Shown piece after piece: positions 28,851 to 42,356 of a DNA stretch of 64,000 nt. The notes under the pieces are model-generated. The model had not been told where the DNA came from. It saw only the letters and a program-made list of their open reading frames with translations, and made no database searches. The translations under genes were made by a program, and so were the position numbers. The stretch covers positions 39,246,501 to 39,310,500 of the forward strand of contig NC_044497.1 of NCBI RefSeq assembly GCF_902362185.1. Reading direction: 5' to 3'. Origin of the DNA: Chanos chanos. Lineage: Eukaryota > Chordata > Actinopteri > Gonorynchiformes > Chanidae. Positions within the stretch are counted from its first letter, which is position 1. The number at the start of each line of letters is the position of its first letter.

Positions 28851-30640
28851 ATTTTTGATGTGTCATAACTCAAATTCAAGATGTCCATGATACAATTATA
28901 AGTAGTCATAATAATTATTCTAAAAATGTATAGAACCACATGTAATGCTTTTAAAGAAATCTTAAAAATTAATACACTGAGTAATTTTAGGTGTTCGTCT
29001 TTCTTTCTGGAAGGGATTATTAATTCATAATGTTCTTTAAAAATAAGAACAACTTTACCTCTGTGAACTCTATACTTAATACACATATATACATATGCTG
29101 CAGCAATATACACAGTGCTTCATATATTCTGTACGCGTAAGATGTTATTCTGGAGTTTATACATAATAATAATGTAATTATGACAAATTTGCAGAAAAGG
29201 TTTGTTGTTGGTGGTCGTGGTCTATGAAGGAGGGAAACCATGAGGGCAGGAGCAGTGGTTAAATCTCATTTGATCTGCCAGATCATCTTAATCTCTGGCA
29301 GTCCCACATTTCACCTTTGTCAAGTACAGACTCAAAACCCAGCAATTATCACTATTTGATTTTTTCAATAACTGAACAGTCCCCAAAAATGTCAATTTAT
29401 ATTTGGATGCATTGTGTATATGCTTTGCTATATACAGTAGGTAATAGTGGGAATAAGTAAAGAAAAATGCTGATGATACATTACTGAATAATAATAACTA
29501 ATAACCACATTAAATGTCCGCACAGCATAGCTTTATCACACCAGACATCCTTACTGATTAGCTTAATCAAATCAACTAACCTCAATTCAGATTTATGGTC
29601 AATTTTACAGTGTGAATGAAAGACACTGATTTGTGCAAAAGAAGTAACCTTGGAATTTGTAATAATCTAAGAACTAATCAAAGTGAACTGTGCATAGCAG
29701 GATAAACAGAGCTGAGGTTTTGGCATTGGTGATTCCTGAGCACTTCAGACACAAGAAACTGAACTGATGTGACAAGCTGATCGGTGCCAACCCGAGACGG
29801 GGGGAGAGAATGAATAATATCTCATTACTATCTGTCTGAATTAATATGGATGAATGACAGACATAAAAAATGACAGCAATTTCCTTGAGCACAGTTGAAC
29901 AACACCTCTTTTTTTTATAGCCGTGAGAGTAGAATAGTTGTATCACTAGTATCACAAGGCAATCAGTTATACTGCGGAACTGCTGCAACTGAGATAACTG
30001 CTTCCCCCAGGGACAATGTCAGACTGATGATTCAGTTATGATGAAAGACTGATCATGAATGCACGTGTCACAACATTATAAGATGGTGTTTGTCATGATG
30101 ATTAATGATGATTCAAAAAACATATATTACCTCTACAAGGTTCAACATTACCAAGAGGCAAGCTGGTCATTGTACAGTTTTACAACGAAGACACAGCATG
30201 AGAGGTGATAACAGAGAGTTTTGTGCACATTATGAACGTAGTTAATCCTTGTCATGACCTAACTGGATAAAACTAAGACTTGTTTACTAAAACCAAAGCA
30301 ACGAGGGCTTAACCAATCAAAGGGCGATGCTGGGGAAACAAAAGGTTCCTTTCCTCTCATAACTCCTGATTTGAGAAGAGGGATCAAAGTCCAGAGTCTG
30401 AGAATGGTGAGAGAATTCAAATAAACCTCTTAAATGTACTGTGAGCTAAGATTTAAAACAAGAACAGTGATCTTAAAACTTGCTATTGGTAATGTTTGTT
30501 AAAAAAAAAGAAATCACTTTCACAATTAGTATAGCCCAAAAAAGTCACTCAAAATGTAAAACTGGGAAACTCAACAAAAAGAGTGGTACATTGTGTTAGT
30601 GCCTCGTTATTTTATTTATTTTAAAAATGCTCTTCTGTCC

Positions 30641-31448
30641 TTAATCCTCACTCTTCTGTAACTCAGCTGATGCAGTGACCCAGCTCTCAAATCGTTCTCC
30701 ACATGCACAGTGACATGGCTGAAGGGAAAGACAGAATTAGAGAGAGAGAGAGAGATCACATTTGTTAGCACGACAGAAAGCGCTGGCCAAGAGCTCCAAG
30801 CCGCATCCTCCACCCACCACCCCCTACGCCACATGAGCTTTACCTAAACACAACCCTGAATGGGCGGCCAGTCACCCCATGTATTAACAGCTATTCCAAC
30901 AGTCATTCTCCTGCAGTATGGATCAATACTGTTACTCTCCCTAGGGCAAGCACAGCACCACAGTTAGTGCCTTGACACAAATGGCTGATACTGTTGCATA
31001 GTGAGCAGCTAAACCAAGGCAAACCGAGATTTTGAAGCGATGAGGTGTTGAAGGGACAGTTTAATCAATAGCTTAGCTGGCTGTAGCATTCCCGCAGGAT
31101 GATTATGTTGCAGTGAATTCTTTCCGTATACGATAAAATATTTTCCATTGTTAAAGTAATCCAAGCCTGCCGATCTTCCGTTTGGAAGAAACTCGTCCCT
31201 TTGGGTCTGAATTAGTTTCCCACATAATGTTCTACTGGTTGCTGGAAATGTCAAATGAGGACTGGGTAAAACGTTTAACGTGCAATGTGTGTCTGACGGT
31301 CCACTGGACTGGTTAAAGTGTTATTAATTTTGGTTAATGATGGTCAAGTTTAATGTTATTACAGAAACTATTAGCTGCCACATTGTGTTACTGAACTCAC
31401 TAAGAACGTCTTCCACTGGTCTTCCGAGCATCCGTCTCCTAGTGTCAT
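30641..31448 (-). other. candidate minus-strand spliced transcript, unrecognised
   Basis: Three segments on the minus strand look exon-like. 31448-31401 starts MTLGDGCSEDQWKTFL and ends at a good GTGAGT donor. 30940-30855, after a CCCTAG acceptor, reads ESNSIDPYCRRMTVGIAV. 30718-30641, after a TTCCCTTCAG acceptor, reads PCHCACGERFESW, ends in a stop and is followed by an AATAAA signal (30612-30617, minus). The phases of the three do not join directly, so an exon is missing, or one or more are chance. I do not recognise the product. Confidence 0.22.
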
Positions 31449-31528
31449 ATTTCAGAGATTTCAGACCAAACCACAGGCATTCAAATCCACAAAAGGCAAA
31501 ACTCAAATTCATGTTTCTCTAGCTGCAA

Positions 31529-31614
31529 CCAATCAGGGTGTGGGTGAGTCACTGCTTAGCCAATGGCAATATCGGTGAACAAGGCTGCGCAAACGTTTGA
31601 AGGGCGGTCCCAAT
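31529..31614 (+). promoter_or_regulatory. sapcd2 promoter: CCAAT boxes and a CHR-like motif
   Basis: CCAAT boxes lie at 31529-31533, 31560-31564 and 31610-31614; the first two are 31 bp apart. A TTTGAA motif (the cell-cycle genes homology region, CHR) lies at 31596-31601, 36 bp after the second CCAAT, with GGGCGG next to it. NF-Y sites about 31-33 bp apart plus a nearby CHR are the known layout of G2/M genes controlled by DREAM and MMB. The transcription start is inferred to be shortly downstream. Confidence 0.5.
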
Positions 31615-31956
31615 GAAACTAAAATAATAGAGAAAGTTGTATGGAAAAGCTTTGGGAACTGCCTCTCGAGTCCAGATTTGAAACTCGCGAAAGCTCTGGT
31701 GACTGACACCTTGATATGAACGTGTGATCAGCATTAAGATATCAGTTATATCGAAAGAGACGGATAACCATTGTGTTTTTAACTTCATTTTTGGGTGACG
31801 GAAAAGTTACCTTTACTTTTGGTACGTCGGATGAACTTCATGGCTGTGATAGCAACGGATATCAGCGGCAACCTGAGTGGGCTAGCACATACTTGCAGGA
31901 CAGGCGGCAGAAACGTGCACTTCCAAAGTAAAACAGGAGGTTTTAAAATAACGAAA

Positions 31957-34859
31957 ATGCAACCGAAGGAAACAGAATTCACAACAGACGGTTTACCTAA
32001 AGCTTTTTTGCACAGTTTGCGGACTTTATTTGATATACTTGATGACGGAAAGAGAGGTTATGTTCATATATCTGAGATTGAGAGCCGGTGGCAAGGCGCG
32101 GAGACTCAAGATTTACCCAGCGGTGTGTTGGATAGTTTGAGGCGGGTTGCACCATCCCATGGCTGCTTGACATTCGAGCGCTTTGTGGCGGGGCTCCGGT
32201 ACTCGATGCTCCATCCAGAAAATAACAGTGTGAAAACACAGCCATCGACCCATCACCAAAATTCCTATTCAGGTGGATCTAAACCGCAACAACATCTGAC
32301 AAACTCGCATAGAACAAGTGCTCTCTCGAGTTGTGGCATAGGAATACGACAGTGCGAAAGTAAAGTTCGTCCTCTCGGCCCAAGCAATGGCACTAATATA
32401 CATCGCAGCCGTGCGTCCTCTCTTCACAGTCGGCCAAGACATCACGAAGACCCGGCTTCGGGATACATGGCTGCAAATAAGCACGGGGAGCCCGCGCAGT
32501 ATCCTTCATGCTCTGGTGGGGTACAGCGATGTAACGATACTGGATACGAGAGGACCGGGAGGAGCCTAGAGCGCATTTCAGTTGTACCAGAAACTGCTGC
32601 TTACCGATCCGATTCCTCTCGGCTCGGGAAAAAGGTGCATCCGCCCCACCGTGGCCGGTCCATCGAGTCACTTGCTCTTGAGTCACCACAACCTCCGAGG
32701 CCCCGTAAGTTACTGCATCACTCTGTGTCCAATTTTCAATAATCTATATAGCCGTTAATTACAAGTGCATTGATTGATATATTTACATACAAGTTTAATG
32801 TTTCCTTAGTTATTATTACCATACTTGTCACATCGTAACTTTTTTTCTGGTGTAAAACGCCAGATTGGTCAGATAAATGTATAAAAGCAGGGTATAGTTT
32901 TTTTGTTTTTTTTTTAAAGGCAGACATACATACTGAGCAGAGGTCGGTTACCTCAAACAACCTTTTCCCATACAGACAGTGATCTACACTGTTGTTTTTC
33001 ACTTTCAGTGTAATGCAGGAGACATGACCCGTTGGTTTCACAGTAACACATAGCTAAACCCTGTAATAGGATCAGATAGGTAATTAGGAGGTCAGATCTC
33101 GTTTGCTTAATGCCAGTGTGTGTAATAAAAGGGATACTTCAGGGGCACGAGTGTGTGATGTCTGGTTTCTCGGTCTCAGAGTACCTGTAATATTCAGATA
33201 CAAGAAGAGCCAAACCAAGGAGTTAATGCTATAAGCTTTCACCAACCCTTACGGACACCTCAACTAATTTCTGGTTCAGTGTTAAAGTTCCCTCAAGTGT
33301 TTTGTTGGCTTTGCCACTACAGTATCTGATATGCCACAAAAATTCTCAAACCTTTCTTCAAACAGCATGTTTATCGCACAGTAGTGTTATAATATCTGCT
33401 ATGTGTAGAGGGCCTTTTGACGCATTGACGCATGTTTCTGGAATCCCTTAGATTTTAGTCGAATAGTTTTGATGCATTAAATTTCAAGCAGTTTTCTAAT
33501 AATAAAATGATCCTTGTGCCATGAGCACATAACTACTCTGATCTCCCTGAACAATCATCTGATAATAAGATTATTTCTTTTGTCATGAGTACATCACTGC
33601 TCTTCTTCTCCCTCATCTTCCGTGTCTGTCTGGAGCTATAAGTTTGACATGGCTGGGGGCTGTCTCACAGAGCAGGGCCCTAATACTTCCATCACTGGCA
33701 GGCGGGAGGCTGTAGATGAGATTGAAGTGCATGGTGATGTAATCCCTTGCAGTTCTGCCCATGGATTTTACCGGATTACAGCACGCTGGTAATTTAGGCA
33801 TGACGGCACCAAATGCCAGGCTGTCTGTCCCGTGGATACTGGGCTCTGGGAGCCTTAGTCCAGGGTTTGGAGGAGTACCAAGATGGCATTGAAAGATCAG
33901 AGATCACGCTGATCACATATGTGGATGTGGAAAGGGCAGGAGAATAAAGGCAACGGAGGATGTAGAGATACTGACATGGGCATCTGGGTGAGGGACCTGA
34001 TTCAAAGAGCTGCAGTAGAGCGCACACGGGGAAAGCATTTGGTTGCACTTTTTTCACAACAAAGAATGTTAAATCTTGCCCGAACTCTCCCGGTGGAACT
34101 GGTTTTCCATTTTAAAAAGTCAAGAGTTCACGTCAAGTCACTGCACAGGAATATTTTCCATTCCTTCTCACCCCTTGCCCTCTGTGTTCATTTAGGAATG
34201 GTGAGAGTGGGAGTAGAGGAGCTTGCTGGTGCTTGTTGTTTGCAACCAGTTATCTGTGAAATGATGAGCTCACCAGAGGCAAATATAACAGCTTTTAAGG
34301 AGATGTCCAATTAGACCTGTCCCATTCCCTTCTAGCCGTTTATAATGACAGAAAGAGGTACAGAAACCCCTTTAGGGGAGTGATGTACAATATGTACAGC
34401 CGTCTAACTGTGGGCCTATACTTAAGGTTGATTAATGTTTTTGTCTTGGTAGAGGAAATGGTCCTCTACAAGAGCAACCACTATAGCCCGACCATAGTCT
34501 GTCTGGTTTGTTATGACTGTGTTGACTGTTTGACTGTGGAGATGTAGTGGTTACTGGTATTTTACACAAGAAGTAATTCAGTCTTTGTCTCATGAGCAGC
34601 TGAAGTGCCAGGGTACCTGAAGTGCCATGTTGTTACTGTCATGCACTTTGAAATGTGAAGTGAGTGGATGCCTGTTAAAGACTACATTAACCCCTTTAAA
34701 ATGTGTGTTAATATATAATTTGCCCTGCTTTTGTCTGTTGGAGTGTATGCACAGTTGCATACAGATGTTTATAGTTTTTGTGAGTTCTACCAAAATGAAT
34801 GAAACATTTGTAAATGAGAGATGTATAGCTTGAACTTCGCACCTGCCAGTTAAAGCACA

Positions 34860-34899
<40 letters not shown>

Positions 34900-37800
34900 T
34901 TAAAGCATACTTGCCTGGTTCGTGAATGCCTGAGGCACTAGTGTCAAATCCTGTTATACTACAGCTGAGACTTGTCAGGGCTGTCACTGCATTAAATCAT
35001 ATGACTGAACACATAACCAAAAACATTACATACCAACCACAACGACACAGCGTAATGTTACAGGAATCAGCGGTGAAGAACCTGTTGTGAAACCTGCGTA
35101 ATGTGCATTTATAGAGTACGGACAATTACATCTGTGAGTAAGCGTAACTCAGAGGGCTCTACTCATGCCCTCGACAATGTGATGAATTTGTAATACTTAG
35201 AGGTGTAATTAGTCACGCTGTTCACAGTTTGGTTCTTTGAGACATGGTTTGGCTTGAACAAAAATTGAACCAACTCAGAACTTAAGTTTTTCATTCTGTT
35301 TTGTTTAAGCACATAGAAATTTAACACAGAAAATAACAAATTTAATACAAACAGCAAAAAAGTTCCTCCTCCTCCTCAAAAAAAAGAGAGAGAGAATGAC
35401 AGAAAACTAATCTTCAGCACCTTTAAACAAGTAAAAGAAATCTAAACTTGAGAAGCTTTGTTATTTTTAAAGCTCCTTTCCATTGTAATGAGTGAATTAC
35501 TGTAAATATATATGTCAGTGCATTTAAATTTGAGCTTTTTCTTCAAGAAAAAGACTGCAAGAACATTAAACTCGAGCACCGGTTATTTCATTTTTTTTTC
35601 ATCTAGAAAATGAGTATAAGAGAACTAAACCTGAAAACCGGGGCTGTCGCTGTCATTTCAGCCGAAAAAGAAACACGTGGCTGCAAAATGACAGCCGACT
35701 GCTCTGACCTTTCTCAGATCAATGCGCGGAAACTTTTAGATGAGGGTGAGGGAAAACAAGTTCCCAATTAGAAAAGCGTAGAGATTAGCTCTGCTTTATG
35801 CGTTTAAGTGAATTTGTGTATTCCAATAATTCATGTTACTCGTGTTACTCGAGTAATGGCACCATGTGTTTTGTTAATTAAAACGGACGACACTGTTATT
35901 AAAGCATATGCGCACTGCTTGGTAAACACGGCACATCGACTTGTTCACAGCGAGGAATGACAAAGAAAAAGAAAATTATGAATAATGCTTTTCTTAATGA
36001 TCAAAAGCAGTGTGAGCAGTGTGAACAAAATACAGTGTGAAATGTTCTTCTCTTCTAAGAGTGTGTATTATGGAAAAAACTTGAGGTAAAAAAAATAACA
36101 AAAAAAACTGCAGATCACTACACACTTATTGTGGACCAAGCCAAGCCCTACTGAACTGCAGTTTTTGGTTTCAGTATAAACTGGTCACACCCCTGGTGAC
36201 AACTATGTCATAAAAGTGGTAAATACTCAAGGTTGTGGTTATATTGCGGTATATATCGTGATGTTGCAGGAGCTCCATGTGGATGTTACTTTTTTCTCTC
36301 TGTCTTTCAGCTGAGGAAAACCTTCTAGACACAAGCAGATTCAGCCCTCAGAGCCCATAATCGAGAACTCATGTTTTCTACCCTCACTGATTGACACAGT
36401 ACTTCAGCTGTGGTTCTTGGAAATGAATGACTTGTGCAAATGTCAACATTAGTGTCCTCTCTTGCCCAGTCTCTGAATAATTTTACTATCTGAGGTTAGG
36501 CTCACTGGGAGGATTTGTATCCAAACAATATGCTATAATCCAACAAATTGCCTCACCTTTATTCCGCTATATGCAGTGGAGGGGAGCTCTCAAGCACAAT
36601 TTGACAGATTTAGATAGAAAGGATATTCACACGTGTCATTTGTATTAGATATGGGTGGAATCAGTTTAAGCTCTTTTCCCATACTTTTGTTTGTGCAGTA
36701 GTACCGAATGATTTTTGTCTACGAGTTTTGAAATAGAATGTCAAACACTTAGAACGTGTTGAGTTCCAAACACTTACAAAATGGCACACTGATACAGTTC
36801 TTGTGGTTTGTGGTGGTCTTTCAACATAGTGATGCTCCAAACCACAAAGCAAGGATTGTGAAAGTGGTGTCTCAGGAGGAAAAAAAAAAGCAAAAAGCTC
36901 AACCTCAACCTGACAAATCGGTAGGCAGCAGTGAAATGGAGCAAACACCACGAGGGCAAAGATGCTATCAGTTTCCTTGAGATACTTAATATTTTGCTTG
37001 AAGTAATATATAAGGACATTGTTTCATTTTTTCATCATTGTGTAATTTCCCTTATCAGCTGATAAGGATAAGATATTCTATCTTGTCAGTTTTCATATCC
37101 TTTTTTACACGTTTCAGTGCAGAGGTGTGTGCTACAATTTCATTTCACAGTTTGAACTGCAGTTGTGCTACATTTGCCAACCATAACTGGGAGTCCCTGA
37201 GGACACAGTTTACATTTACATTTATATTTATTCACTTAGTAGACACTTTTGTCCAAAGTGACTTCAAAGTGAGGCAAAATCCAAAACAAGCATATGGCCA
37301 TGAAGGAGCTGACTGTGGTATAAGTGCCACAGCTAAGTTCAGTTTTAGACCAGATACAAGTGCAAGAAAAGATGAGGGGAGTAAAAGAGTGAATTACAAA
37401 CAGATATAGGTTGAAACAGTGCGAGTAGTCGACTATGGTCCCTCCCTCCCTCACTCCCTGTCTTGTTCAAAAATGATTACTGGCAGTCAGATGACAATAT
37501 AGTTCAGGACCAAGTCAGCCGTTTTGCACTCTAGTGCATTTCATTTCTCAACAGCACAATGTAACTGAGCATGGAAAATGAGTGATTTGGCTTCACTGTG
37601 TGACAGAAGTGCATCTCTTCTCACTTCGACTCTGTATGGGAGAGGTATAAGGGGATAATTGTGCGTTCAAATTAGCAGAGAGAGGGGTATTTTTGTTTTA
37701 CTGCCACATGTGTCCTTTTTGCTGGCTGAATGTACATATCCAAGAGAGTTTGTAGTGGTTTCAGTTTCCCGTTACTCTTACAAACAATTTTACTGTTTGT

Positions 37801-38032
37801 ATACTTGTTTTACACAAATTCATACAGGGTGGAGCTCCCTCGTGTGGTTTACTTGGTTACTGCAGAGGATTAGTGAAAAGCAGGTCTATTAATGTATTAC
37901 AAAAATGTTACAAATATAATTGACTTTGATAATTTAATTATTTCAGTAGAAACTCATATGGGACACTGTATTGAGTTAGCACATGGAAGCAACCATTATA
38001 ATGTATTAATGGTAGACTCTGTCACCTTTTCT

Positions 38033-38071
<39 letters not shown>

Positions 38072-41000
38072 TTCTGTCCCTCCCTATCTAAGGATCCTCT
38101 GAAACTGGTGGTCTGCCACGATCACAGAGTGAAACCACTACAGGGTTTACAGGGTCCAGGCGCCATGGGCGAAGCCGAGATGAACAGAGGCGTCACACCA
38201 TCACAAATGGAGTAGATTATGGAATGGTAGGGAAGACACACTGACACTCCTTCAATAAACAACACAGATAATTCAATGATATGACGGAGACCCACATACA
38301 AAGCTAAACTTAGAGAACAGATGTGTTGGATTACAGTAGACAGACGCATGCTCACAGAGAGCTGCAAATGAAGATGCAACACATGGTGGAAAAAAAATAT
38401 TACTGAACCTCACATAGAAAAACTGTAGATATACTACTTAGAAACATCTTTGGATTATTCTGTCTGATAAATCACAACATTTACTCGTTTAACTGACAGT
38501 ATTTTTTTTTTTTGAGGTGTGACTGTATATTTATGTAGTGTGTTTGTAGAGGTGGGGCTGCAACAATGGAAACAAAGCAGTTCTTTCAGTTACACTTTCA
38601 CAGTCGGTTTGTAAACATCTTAGTGCTGAGCTTATGTTGATAATTTATTAGTGTGGGAGTGTCAGCCACGGTCATTCTCCCTCAAACTGTTCATTGGGTA
38701 TTGTTGTATTAATAGGGCCCTCCTTCAAGGACCTTACATTACTGAATGATTCTTAAACTGTTCATAATGTCAAAAACACAGTGGTTTGTTTCACAGATAT
38801 ATGACAAGGCATTTGCTGTTCTGACTCACCTAGGAACAGGTGGCTTTTGGGGGAGGGAGAGACTTTTGAATAATCACGACATTTCTACTTGGAAGAACAT
38901 GTATAGGCTGTATAATGATCATCCCGATAGGGTTGGGCCGATAGACGATGCCATCGTCCGTTCTCGATGGCTGACAGTCATCGTGACTCCCCCTCTCTCC
39001 ACAGCGCCAGCGGGGCGCACCCTGCCACACACACACTATTACTCCAGTGTCTCTGCTATCGTGTAGAAAAAAATATTTATTACTTAATTCTTATTTATTA
39101 CTTATTTGCGGGGATTTCCCGGGGATCAGGTTGAGCCGTAGAACCCATGAATATGTATTTTACAGAAAGCGACAGAAAGCACAAACACGAAGGATGGGTT
39201 TATTCTAATTATTATAATAGCTCCTTGTGCCTGACTTACTAAAGGAAAAACAGCTTGTTTAATCACACCACTTACCGCCCAGTGAAAGCATGTTTTAATT
39301 TAGGTACAAACATAAAAATGATTTTTAAATCTACCTGCTTTGCGCCTGCCTCAGTAAATCAGGGGCCGAGTTTTTATTTGTATTGCAAAAGTGAGGATGA
39401 AAGCTGACCTACAGAGCGAACTGGGTAGACATTGCCCAACCCTACATCCAGAGGTAAAGGAGCTGGCGGGAGAACAATTGTAGTTTGCATGATTGAACTA
39501 ATGATTATAAACATGGCTTGGCAAGTACATACAGGGTGACTGTCTCAGCAGGAATTCAGTACACATTTGTGGTGATCAAAAACCATCTTCCTCTAGGAGA
39601 TATCTGTGGCATAGCATTAGGGTGTTGAACCCATGTGTAGCTTGCACCCAGCCTGGACCCTCAGATAAAAAAAAAAAATTTACATGAGAGAGCCTGTAGG
39701 CAAAACCAAAATGGTGTTCAGACGTTTAGAGGACTCACCATTTATACTGTTAAATTATTAATGATCAGTTATGTACAGTCCAGATCAGGTGTATGCCAGC
39801 CTGTGTATGCCAACGAGCTTCTCCAGCCTGTCTAGTCGAATATCATATCATGATCTATGCTATCAAATGCTCTAGTATAGTATAAGCATGTCATTGGTGA
39901 CCATGTGCGGATAACAGTTGATGACGCCTAAAACAAAGACAGTTGATTAGAGAAGCTCTGAGAATAGATTAAAAGGCAAAGAATAATGGAGCTTGTGAGA
40001 TGTTTCCTTACAATGCACTGTGAGAAGCCCATCTGGGGTTAATACAAATCTGTCAAACCGGATGTGGCAAAGACATACAGTGCAAGTAGGGCAATTTTGT
40101 ACAGAATTAACATGCATACAAATGCAAAAATTACTGTGTGTTTTTTCATGAGGGAAGATATGCCACCTCCAACTCCGCTAATATTTCCCATATATTTCCT
40201 TCATAGTCATCAATATTTGTTTTTTTTCACCTCAGCAATGGTTATCTGTCATCTGGTGTCAGAGGCATGGCAGAAGTCACTCTCTTTCTCACAGACACAC
40301 ACACACACACACACATACACACGCCTCTGTAAATGTTTTGTACTGTGATTTTGTAGGGTTGCAATGTCCCAATATCCTCACAAGCCATTGAAATGACTGT
40401 TTCTGAAACCGTGTACCTTCTGGCTCAACAACAGAAGTCGTGGAGGACATGATGTTTGAATGAAGTACAGTGTATTATTGGAGCTGTTAATAGGTAGTGG
40501 CAGACCCACTGTGATATTTTGCTTGTTTTGCATGGAACAATAACAGAGCTGAGATGAGGTAAAGAGCCTCAGATGCATGAGGTGACAGCAGACATTTGTT
40601 GTGCTGTAACAAACATAAAGGAATAAATGAACAAATAAATTAACATGTCCAGACTGATGGTACATCTTTTTTTGGGATCTGCTCTCACTTTTTCTCAAGT
40701 ATTTCAGTGAGAAAGGTTCTGACCAAACCGGAAATTAACGTTTTTTTTTAAATGATAATGAGTAAACAAGCCCATCGTTTTGTGTGTAGAACACAACGTT
40801 GAATTTAATTCAACGTTAAGTAGATTTCATTCAAAACATGAATACTGCCTCAAACCGTGAGTTGTTAGCTGATTTGAAAACAGACAGCAAATCAGGTAAG
40901 CACGTGTTGCTCTTTTGTTGGGTATTATAGGTAACTGATACTCTGAGCCATCAGTTCCTGTGTAACATTATCTTTCCACTTTCAATAATATGTATTATTC

Positions 41001-42289
41001 TGAGCACAACGGTGCAGTCTGACCTCCTAGTGCTCTTTGTTTCTCTTCATTCATGGTCAATACCTCTCCGCTCTTTATACTCCTCCCTCTATAGCCCACC
41101 CACTCCTCTCTCACCCCCTCCCCTTCTCCCTCTACGTCCCTCCCCTCACCCACTCCTCTCGAGCTTTCCTACCTCTCACTAACTCTCTCCCACTCCCCCC
41201 AGCTTTCACTCTTTCCTGCGCCCGCTGTTCGTGCACACTCTCTTTTTCTGTTTTTCTTTCTGTTGCTCTGCCGTACTTTTTCCGTTAACCTCTCTGGTGG
41301 AACCTAGTGTGCTTGTCTCTCTCCCCCTCCCTCCCTCCCCCTCGTCGGCTGCCTGTCCCCATGGTGATTAGCCGGGTTGGGCCCCGGGGCCTGGAAGCTA
41401 GGGAGTCTGTAGGCTCACCCGGCCCAGCCTGGACAGCCGTCTGGGCAGCCTACACCACTGTGTTCATCCCTCTGAGCAGCAGCCTGTACAGCAGCAAGGC
41501 CCTGCACTTTTTCCTCTGGGTGAGTGCCAGCAAAAAACTGAGAGAGTGCAGAGAATGAAAGTAAACAAAAGGGAGAGAAAGAAATGTAATGGGTGGGACA
41601 GAGCAGTGAGCTAGAGAGGGAGAAGAAGGGGAGCGCGAGTTAAGACTTGAGAGAGAGAGAGAGAGAGAGAGAGTGATTTTCACATTCTGATGGCTCAGAG
41701 ATTTTTGAAGTTGAGTTTGTGAAATGGGTTGAAGATTGATTAACTGATGGCTCTTTGGCTTGAACTGTGTTATACTGATTTGTTTCGCCTCGGCCTGTGA
41801 AGATACCTGTAACGTAACATTGGTTGTATTATGCAGTAGTGATGAATTGCCTAGAAAGTGTTACCATATGCCTTAAACAGCTACAGTTTAGATGAATGTA
41901 ACAGCTACGGTGCTTAACTCATGTAGAAAATACTAGGGTGTGAACTGCATGGAGCTTGAATTTAAACTAGGATTTACACAGAAGTAAAGTAAGACTACCA
42001 TGTATTCGCACCGTTTTTGTGAATTACTTATAGTATAATGTATCTTGCTTGTCCATCAGAATCAGTGCTGTCTGTCAGGTGATGTCATTGTCGACTATCC
42101 ATGCCATGTCACTTTGACTCTGCTATTAGCGTTCTCAGTGTCCGTATTGGCTGTACTGCTGCGTGTGTTCCCCCCTCCTCTCTTTACAAAGAGGATTTAC
42201 CCTCTCCCTGGCCCACCACACAAACACACAGGCTGACACTTTAGGTCACGCTTCATTCCAACCACAAAAGCCTCTCACCCCACCTCTCG

Positions 42290-42356
<67 letters not shown>

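Larger units (their letters stand above)
27451..31520. other. intergenic spacer, tmem141 to sapcd2
   Basis: AT-rich and mostly featureless. It holds the tail of a fish short repeat at 28711-28850 and candidate minus-strand exons at 30641-31448, listed separately. An open frame at 28060-28257 (minus) has no match I recognise and is not called. Confidence 0.4.

Noticed and set aside
32387-32689. Short frames on both strands inside sapcd2 exon 1
   Set aside because: Overlaps of the well-supported sapcd2 coding frame.
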